The notes beneath the pieces were generated by a model, which ran no database searches, was not told where the DNA came from, and saw only the letters and a list, made by a program, of their open reading frames with translations. From the NCBI GenBank assembly GCA_023376005.1, contig CM042152.1, positions 72,000,893-72,064,892 on the forward strand: a stretch of DNA of 64,000 nucleotides, in the 5' to 3' direction. Of this stretch, positions 57,545-64,000 are shown one piece after another. Position 1 is the stretch's first letter; each line of letters starts with the position of its first letter. The DNA comes from Doryteuthis pealeii. Its lineage: Eukaryota > Mollusca > Cephalopoda > Myopsida > Loliginidae. The position numbers and the translations under genes were made by a program.

Positions 57545-57895
57545 AAGGATGTGTTCAACATTTACCTCTATTCCACTGCAGAAAAGTTATTGAATATGAC
57601 AAAACCACAACCCGGATAAGGCCGTAGGATACTACAGTCGATATTCAATGAAATTGGCAAGGAAAAAGGAACTGTTTTGAATGAATAATGTATTAATAAA
57701 CGAGCACATTGTCTGTAAGGAATAAATCCAAGAAAAATTGACCTTAGGACATTACCTCTACCCCATTACTGAAAGCTCATGAATGTGAAAAACTTCCCGA
57801 AGAACGGCCGTAGGACCACTACAGCCAAAACTTAGTGAAATAAACAATAAGGAACGGAAACTGCCTGGAATAAATTAATGTCTTAAGAAATCTAG
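57545..57895 (+). repeat. two ~185-bp diverged direct repeats
   Basis: ACATTTACCTCTATTCCACT and ACATTACCTCTACCCCATTA start the copies (57559, 57750). They share GGCCGTAGGA..CTACAG and CAAT(A/G)AGGAACGG-like words. Confidence 0.65.
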
Positions 57896-58665
57896 ACAAA
57901 ATCAGATTGAACTTTTCTCACGACCACAGGAGAACAAACGATACTTCGAGTGCCTTTACTGCTATTTGAAACTACCTCCTCCTGGTCAGCCACACCCAGA
58001 TTTATGTCTCACCATTTCTGTTGTGTACCTTGCAAATAAAACCGTGAGCAAGTCAGATCTGACGTGCTGCGGCACCCGGCGCTAGGCTCACATTAAGAAA
58101 AGTGTTTTTTGATGCAACGAAAAGATAGGAGAGCTGTTACGCCTCGTTAGCAGCGATAGGGGTTTCTGCTTCCCTCTAGTTTTCATATATATTTTTTTCT
58201 CTTATTTTCTTGAAATAACCTGCTCACTGATTACAAGCCATGTGTTCAACTTGCTCATACCATATTCAACGTCTGCTTAAATAACTCAATCTTCAGCGTT
58301 TCTCTGCGCCCTTTGCGTTCCCGTACTCCTCTAACATTAGACCACAGTACAACCTTTTCCATTCGGGTCATTTCTTTAACTTGATTTAAAAAAAAAACAA
58401 CTCCCGTTTGTTATCTGTTTCAGCCAAGGTAAAGATAAGTGTAATCGCTTCTTATATTATACTGAGGGCAGTTCAGGTTTAAAGTAAAATCACGTAGAAA
58501 TATAGCAATGGAATACGAAAATAGGAAATAGACATAAATGAAATAAATAAGTAACAAAAATTACCAAAATAATCGTATTTTGCTTTCAAGAAGCGTAATG
58601 TAATCTGACCTCTTTCAAAAGATTAGTCGATATTAATACAGTTTGAATATTACGGATTTAGAAGT
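57896..58665. other. unassigned stretch
   Basis: No coding region or recognised repeat. Confidence 0.45.
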
Positions 58666-58667
58666 AC

Positions 58668-59045
58668 GAACAAATAAATGCACCCTATGGGTACAAATAT
58701 TTAAGTTTTAATGTAATAAAATATTATATTTAAATTTAGAAAGGCTGATGAAACGTAAATAGAAGCAGATAAAAAGATTTTGACATTGAGAGGGGATTAT
58801 AATTATGAAAAATAGAAACAACTAGAAAGTCACTCTTCCACCACTCCGCCTTTTTATAGCTAAAACTATCCTATTTTAACTATTTAGTTAAAATAGAAGC
58901 TAAAAGAATTAAAATTAGTCATTTCTTCTGTTAATGGATTTTTAATAAAAAATAAAATTGCACTTATTTATTTGTCAATGTATTCTTTTAAATTTCCCCG
59001 AGGTGTTTGCTGATATTTAAGCAAAGTAGGTACTCTAAGCCACCT
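58668..59045 (-). mobile_element. Helitron 3' part, decayed
   Basis: GCACCCTATGGGTAC (decayed hairpin), AAATATTTAAGTTTTAATG and GAAAGGCTGATGAAACG match 30606-31163. The terminal CTAG is lost. Confidence 0.75.
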
Positions 59046-59194
59046 GAAATCCTTTGTTTCACTTTCGCCATAACTACGAAACTGCCGCCTCGCCATCAGA
59101 TGTAATTTAGTTCATTACTAGGACACCGCTTTTTTTTGGAGGGGGATGCGGAGGATCTTTACCGTTCTCAGGGGATGTAGTCAGAGCATTTAAA

Positions 59195-59680
59195 TTTGAA
59201 ATTTCATCATATTATAAGAGAGATTATCGTATGTCTATCTGTAACCGAAAGTACGTCACCACCAACGTCACAATTCCTTAGTTATTTACTTTATATTTAT
59301 CAAGGATTATTGCAATAATCATTATTTAATCTTAATTAGCATCTTATCTATTAACGATGTCTCTAATGAAGATCTTTGCCTGAATTAGCTTTGTCTCAAA
59401 AACAGCCCAAGTTATTAATACGTTTTAAAATATTGCATTTGTTTTATTAATATCACTAAGAATTATGGTTACATAGTAGATGTTGTAGTTGATTTGCATA
59501 CTGATATTAAACAAAAACTTAGAGTTTAATAAAAGAGTTACTTGTGTAATGATTATCAATATTATTGTTTTATTTCTTCAGACATGTTAAATCAATCCTA
59601 TGTATAATACATAGAAATCAACATTAAAATAACCATGCTTTAATCTTCTTATAGACCGTTCACTTTAGTTTTCGAGTGTC

Positions 59681-59695
<15 letters not shown>
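59195..59695 (+). mobile_element. Helitron 5' part
   Basis: ATATTATAAGAGAGATTATC, CTGTAACCGAAAGTACGTCA and CACAATTCCTTAGTTATT match the 5' end of the 30606-31163 element; the rest aligns with 28960-29310. It stops at a (TA)n tract. Confidence 0.75.
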
Positions 59696-59721
<26 letters not shown>

Positions 59722-59738
59722 TATATATATATATATAA
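59690..59738 (+). repeat. (TA)n microsatellite
   Basis: TA tract with one AATT interruption. Confidence 0.95.
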
Positions 59739-59819
59739 ACATTGGTAATTTTTCCGAGATGAAATAAAGAAAATAAAGCTGGCTTCAATTTCAAATGAAG
59801 AGCTTTATTTTTTAAATAT

Positions 59820-60110
59820 AATGTTTATACAGAGGTTTAGTTGAGCATCTAAACTAAGGTTTCTGGCTATTTGCTTCTTTAGGATACTATTTTCATCCCT
59901 CTGATGTGTTGTAAACGAACACGTTACGGTTAAAATTATTAGGGACGGCTTAATTATAGGACGCTATCAATAAAAAAATTGATAGCGTCTATAATTCTTA
60001 ACCGTAACGTGTTTGTTACAAAAACACATCAGAGAAATGAAATTAGTATCCTGAGAAGGAAAAAGCCAAAAACCTTAGTTAATGATCACTAAAACCTCTA
60101 TATAAACAGT
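59820..60110. mobile_element. foldback element with ~110-bp arms
   Basis: GTTTATACAGAGGTTTAGTT...AACACGTTACGGTTAA pairs with TTAACCGTAACGTGTTTGTT...CCTCTATATAAAC. The centre has its own hairpin, GACGCTATCAAT / ATTGATAGCGTC. Arms differ by several indels. Confidence 0.82.
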
Positions 60111-60114
60111 TATA

Positions 60115-60300
60115 TAGGCCTTTGCATTTCACATAGCGCTAAATGCCATTGAGAGAGTATGGCATCCAAACTACTCTTCTCAAGGCATGGGTTAAATTGT
60201 GAGTATACTATGCTCTTTAACCTTGCTTGGTTAGGTGACCACTCTGGCGAGAAGTGAAAACTTTGAATTCAACCTCGCTTAAGAAATTGACTTTTGTTAT
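60115..60300 (+). mobile_element. SINE family A fragment with indels
   Basis: GCATTTCACATAGCGCTAAA, CTATGCTCTTTAACCTTG and TCAACCTCGCTTAAGAAATT, ending in a (TA) tract. Confidence 0.72.
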
Positions 60301-61075
60301 ATATATATATATATATTATTGATATATAATATATATATCTATATATATATATATATTATATTCATTTTAGACTGAAAATAGTTGCTACAGTGTTCAAACA
60401 CTTTTGAGTCCATTTCTTTTGTAGTGTCTATTCATATTTTGTTTTTGGGAGTCTTTTTGGTTTTTTTTTTTTCTTTTTCATCTTTTCTCCTTTGTTTACA
60501 CATGCCATCAAATTTTACACCACAGCTGATTTGGAAACAGCTAACATCTTCGCCCTCCATCGTGTTGAATTTCCTTCTCGTGGGTTTTATAATCCTTTTT
60601 GTTGTTTTTCAAAAAACCCAAAAAAACCAAAAACCCTCTTGATTTTCATTCACTTATTCCAACGCCCCAACAGCTCGTTGATATCTGGCAACCGTCCAAT
60701 TCAACTGCACACTGCTGCTACTGCCTCCTTTTTCGAATGCAAATTTACAAGGCATCTCATAATTCGACTCAGATTGAATTCGATTCCATTCATTTTTTAT
60801 CATAGGACTTGTCGGCGCGGGCTTAGAATACGCTGACTGTACCCCCTGGAAGAAGGGTAAAATCAAAAAAGGTGTATTCTGGTGGCTGGTATAGGTTGGT
60901 TGTGCCCTTTTTGAGCAATTTTGATTTTTTTAACTGTATCTGATAATTCGGCTTTCCTTTTTTCTTTTCTTTTTTCTTTTTTTTTTGCATTTTTCCGGCT
61001 CCCTATTTGTAAAATTTCCTTTATTTGCCAAATTGATTATCCGGTATTTTCTCCTCCGAGTAATTAAAAACAAAA
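60301..61075. other. unassigned stretch, (TA)n at both ends
   Basis: Overlapping ORFs at 60382-60866 have no domain and lie on both strands. T-rich simple sequence at 60455-60490 and 60950-60985. Confidence 0.45.
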
Positions 61076-61080
61076 ATAAT

Positions 61081-61112
<32 letters not shown>

Positions 61113-61114
61113 TA

Positions 61115-61262
61115 GTCATCCACAGGACACGATGTCCGACTTTTCAAGTCTCTTCAGTGTGTGCTTAGACATGTAGAGCTACCTACAGTCGGGATAGAAC
61201 TCCGATACGATTCAACAGTAGTCGGACAGGTTAACTGCTCGGCCATTCGCACCCTCATACCT
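61115..61262 (-). mobile_element. SINE family G head
   Basis: Minus strand: GAATGGCCGAGCAGTTAACC (A box) and CGGAGTTCTATCCCGACTG (B box). Looks like a Leu/Ser-type tRNA head; flanked by (TA)n on the left. Confidence 0.6.
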
Positions 61263-61339
61263 TACGTGCGCTGTGTGCGTGACTGTTCATATCTATTCAA
61301 CTATGCGTGTTTTCTGATCGGCTTCCCGCATATTTGTTG

Positions 61340-61585
61340 GCGCGTGGTTAACTTTTTTTTAATGGCAATTATAAACCGTCGTGGGTTATGTAATGCCATA
61401 AGCTATCCTTATAGAAGAACAGAAGTGGTACTCTTTAAACCATAGACTGGAGAATTAAGACGTTAAACCTTTCGATGATATTAAATCGAAAAGTGAACGT
61501 AATAGCACGACTGAAGTTAGAACTCACTTACTATGATGCTCCCAGTCGTGCACGTTAGCCACGACGCCATTAAAACTCCCTGAAT
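61340..61585 (-). mobile_element. SINE family D copy
   Basis: CGTCGTGGGTTATGTAATGC tail, GAAGTGGTACTCTTTAAACC, and the head GTTAGCCACGACGCC. Confidence 0.75.
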
Positions 61586-61654
61586 AAGATTTGAATGCTT
61601 GACACTTTTGCTGTGTTTTTTTGTGTTTTTTTTTTGTTAATGTTTTTGTACATA

Positions 61655-61882
61655 ATTTCAGTCAGTTGAGCTAGGAACACAAGTTTCCGGTTCGATACCG
61701 GCCTTTCGCCAACTTCAGCGTATTAGTAGCACAGCTTGATCTGTGGGTAAAGCTGGGGGAGTTTGATGGTTCAGTGTGGTGTTCTGCCTCAGTCTTGAAA
61801 ACAGTTTCCTGGTCAAACGCTAGGGGAAAGGAAGATAGACTCCCTCGCTGTCCGTCTGATACCAACAAATAAGTCACTCACC
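61655..61882 (+). mobile_element. SINE family B copy with many indels
   Basis: TTTCCGGTTCGATACCGGCC (B box), CAGCGTATTAGTAGCACAGC, GTCAAACGCTAGGGG and CTCGCTGTCCGTCTGATACC. Confidence 0.75.
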
Positions 61883-62164
61883 GATTTATTTGTTACTACA
61901 TTATATAGAAGAGGCTATTATTTTTTTTGACCGTGCCGTATTGTTCGTATTTATCTATTTCTTCAAGGTTGCTTATTTTTGCAGGAGGGGCTAACGTAGA
62001 GAATTTCTAAAATAAGAGCTATCAGCGGTTTGGGGCTTAAAATCAAGTAATAAGGCAGCTTGATTGCAAAAGAATAGAAAACCCATTTGAGAAAAGCTCT
62101 CATTACGCTCAACCATAAACTGCGCAAATCTTCCCTTGAGGAAAAAGATTCAAGACAACTCAAA

Positions 62165-62285
62165 AGTAATTGGGGCTTATTTCATTTTATAACGTAATGT
62201 CAACCCTGTTGGGTTATTTTATGCCGAAGACTGTTTTTTTATTCATTCTTGATGCGACATTCAATTTTCTTAAACAACAATTGTT
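62165..62285 (+). mobile_element. SINE family C/D tail fragment
   Basis: CATTTTATAACGTAATGTCA and GTTGGGTTATTTTATGCCG. Confidence 0.65.
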
Positions 62286-62415
62286 ATTTCCTATGGTAAT
62301 ATAAAGGGTTTAGGGTAATTTTTAGGGTAGTTTAGGGCTAGGGTCAATATTTACGGTCAGGGGAAATACCCCGAAACCTTTGAGATGCTAGGACATAGCG
62401 GGTATCCTCTCTCTT

Positions 62416-62515
62416 NNNNNNNNNNNNNNNNNNNNNNNNNNNNNNNNNNNNNNNNNNNNNNNNNNNNNNNNNNNNNNNNNNNNNNNNNNNNNNNNNNNNN
62501 NNNNNNNNNNNNNNN
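62416..62515. other. assembly gap of exactly 100 N
   Basis: One hundred N residues, the usual placeholder for a gap of unknown size. Sequence after it duplicates 47374 onward. Confidence 0.99.
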
Positions 62516-64000
62516 GCACTCACCTCGCACATAGTCATACATGCTCGCACACCATACGCACATATTTGTGGAGGATACGTCGATGTAATGGTAACTTGTA
62601 GAAAATTGACACCCAACACACACCACACACACACACCACACACACTCACATATGCCACACGCCTATATACGCACACAATGATAAACTTGATATACATACA
62701 CATAAGTAAAATGGAGAGGCACCGGTGCTCTTCCAAATGGGGATCTACCAAGGTTGTAATCTACTATTGATCTACTAGAAAAAGAAGACAGAGTAGGTTA
62801 GGGTTAGTTTAATGCGGAAATAATTGTAGTTAATGGGTAGATCACATATTGGCAATGTAAAAAATGGTAGTTCACATATTGGATATAGAAAACCATTTCG
62901 GCAATCACATATCTGGCAAGAGACCCGAGTACCGTATACAAAACACGCACGCATATACGCAACATTGATCAAACGCATACACATTGTATTTATGAGGAAA
63001 AATGCAGTAAAGAAAAGAATGGTAGATGGATAAATGATTTAATCGTATCACATTAATCGTATCACTACACATGTGGTTTCGTCAGTATTATAGTGTGTGG
63101 AAAAATTTCGGCATACATAGAAGAATCGACCTTCATCAGAGTGAACATTTATTTTGAATGAAAAAATTCGTTGGGAAAAAACAACAGAGATTTTGAAATA
63201 TTCGAAAATCGAAGTTCTTTTTAAAATTTGGAACGCTGAAAATAGAACGTTGAGATAGACCGTTATGATTTGGATATTTGGTTTTTCTAGGGGTTATGGT
63301 ACAAAGTAGTTTTTTATTACAAAAAAAAAATAAAAAAAAAATAAAGTGTTATTTTTATCATTAACATGTTGAACATTTTCTCGAGCTTAGTTTATGTTTT
63401 GAAAAAATCGGTGAAATGTTTAAAACAACATGTATTTATGCATATAAATACAGAGAAACCTATGCAGATACACCTACTCAGACGGGTTCATATATACTCA
63501 CACATTGATACGTATGCATGGACATATACATACACATATGAATTGAAATGTAGAGCCACTCATATATCTACGCATACACACATACACGCGCACATATACG
63601 CACAAATTGAACGGTGGTAAATTGTGCAATGGTTATAGTCGTAGGGAAATGGACTCGTCGACCTGATTCAAATCCTGGACGAGTCTGTTTGCATTTCACA
63701 TATGGCTAATACCCTTGTGAAAGGTATGCATCCAACAACTCTCCCTACAGCTATAGGCAACTAGTCTAGGAGAAGGAAAACTCTTAATTTCAAACCTGTT
63801 TAACTCCGCTTGAGAAAATGACCTTATGTCACATCCTAACTCGTGCGGAGGGGTTGGTAAATACATATAAATACGCAGTGATTGATACACATATGCATAT
63901 GCACAAAAATGGAAACACACACACACGCACATACACTCACGTATACGCAAACATTGACACACATTGATACACATACACATACGCATATGCACAGAAATTC
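62516..64000 (+). repeat. second copy of 47374-48872
   Basis: The order of features is the same: CA-rich part, TIR element, poly-A tract, SINE A (63613-63860), CA-rich end. From ~63112 identity is nearly complete; before that there are many one-base indels. Confidence 0.93.

Noticed and set aside
60382..60866. Cluster of four overlapping ORFs
   Set aside because: Several frames and both strands are open over the same T-rich sequence, with no domain; chance openness is more likely.

Overview
The window is eukaryotic: AT-rich, intron-bearing, and about 80% interspersed and simple repeats. It suggests a lophotrochozoan invertebrate, probably a mollusc and possibly a cephalopod. The grounds are a SCO-spondin-like gene with large AT-rich introns, many tRNA-headed SINEs, and long (CA)n, (TA)n, (GA)n and (CTAT)n tracts. 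The species cannot be fixed from sequence alone. No bacterial genes, operons, CRISPR arrays or bona fide tRNA/rRNA genes were seen.

Region 1 (1-12.8 kb, + strand) holds the 3' half of one real protein-coding gene. Thirteen exons with matching splice phases encode the C-terminal ~580 residues of a secreted, cysteine-rich, SCO-spondin-like glycoprotein. The order is TIL end, VWC-like, TSP1, VWC-like, three TSP1, TIL-like, VWC and a C-terminal cystine knot (CTCK). The upstream exons lie outside the window. Poly(A) signals follow at ~12.77 kb.

Region 2 (13-31.2 kb) is a transposon graveyard. A P-element/THAP9-like transposase pseudogene is split by an antisense non-LTR retrotransposon fragment that carries a complete but broken RNase H domain. 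A second fragment of the same LINE (24.4-25.1 kb) has given rise to a 152-bp satellite of 17 complete units plus one partial, reaching 28.16 kb. A 573-bp TG...CA solo LTR with a 4-bp target duplication interrupts the second unit. Non-autonomous Helitrons, TIR elements and SINEs fill the rest.

Region 3 (31.2-45 kb) contains SINEs, two tandem-repeat arrays, several strong inverted-repeat elements (one with a perfect 45-bp arm) and a composite element in which a tRNA-like head sits between MITE arms.

Region 4 (45-56 kb) is rich in microsatellites and SINEs, including a SINE nested in another SINE with a clear target duplication. It also has a mariner remnant and a hAT-like terminus.

Region 5 (56-64 kb) has Helitron pieces, a foldback element and SINEs with many small indels. 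A 100-N scaffold gap is followed by a second copy of 47.4-48.9 kb, which looks like an assembly duplication.

Apart from the gene in region 1, no ORF could be supported as an intact host gene. Most long ORFs are translations of microsatellites or SINEs.
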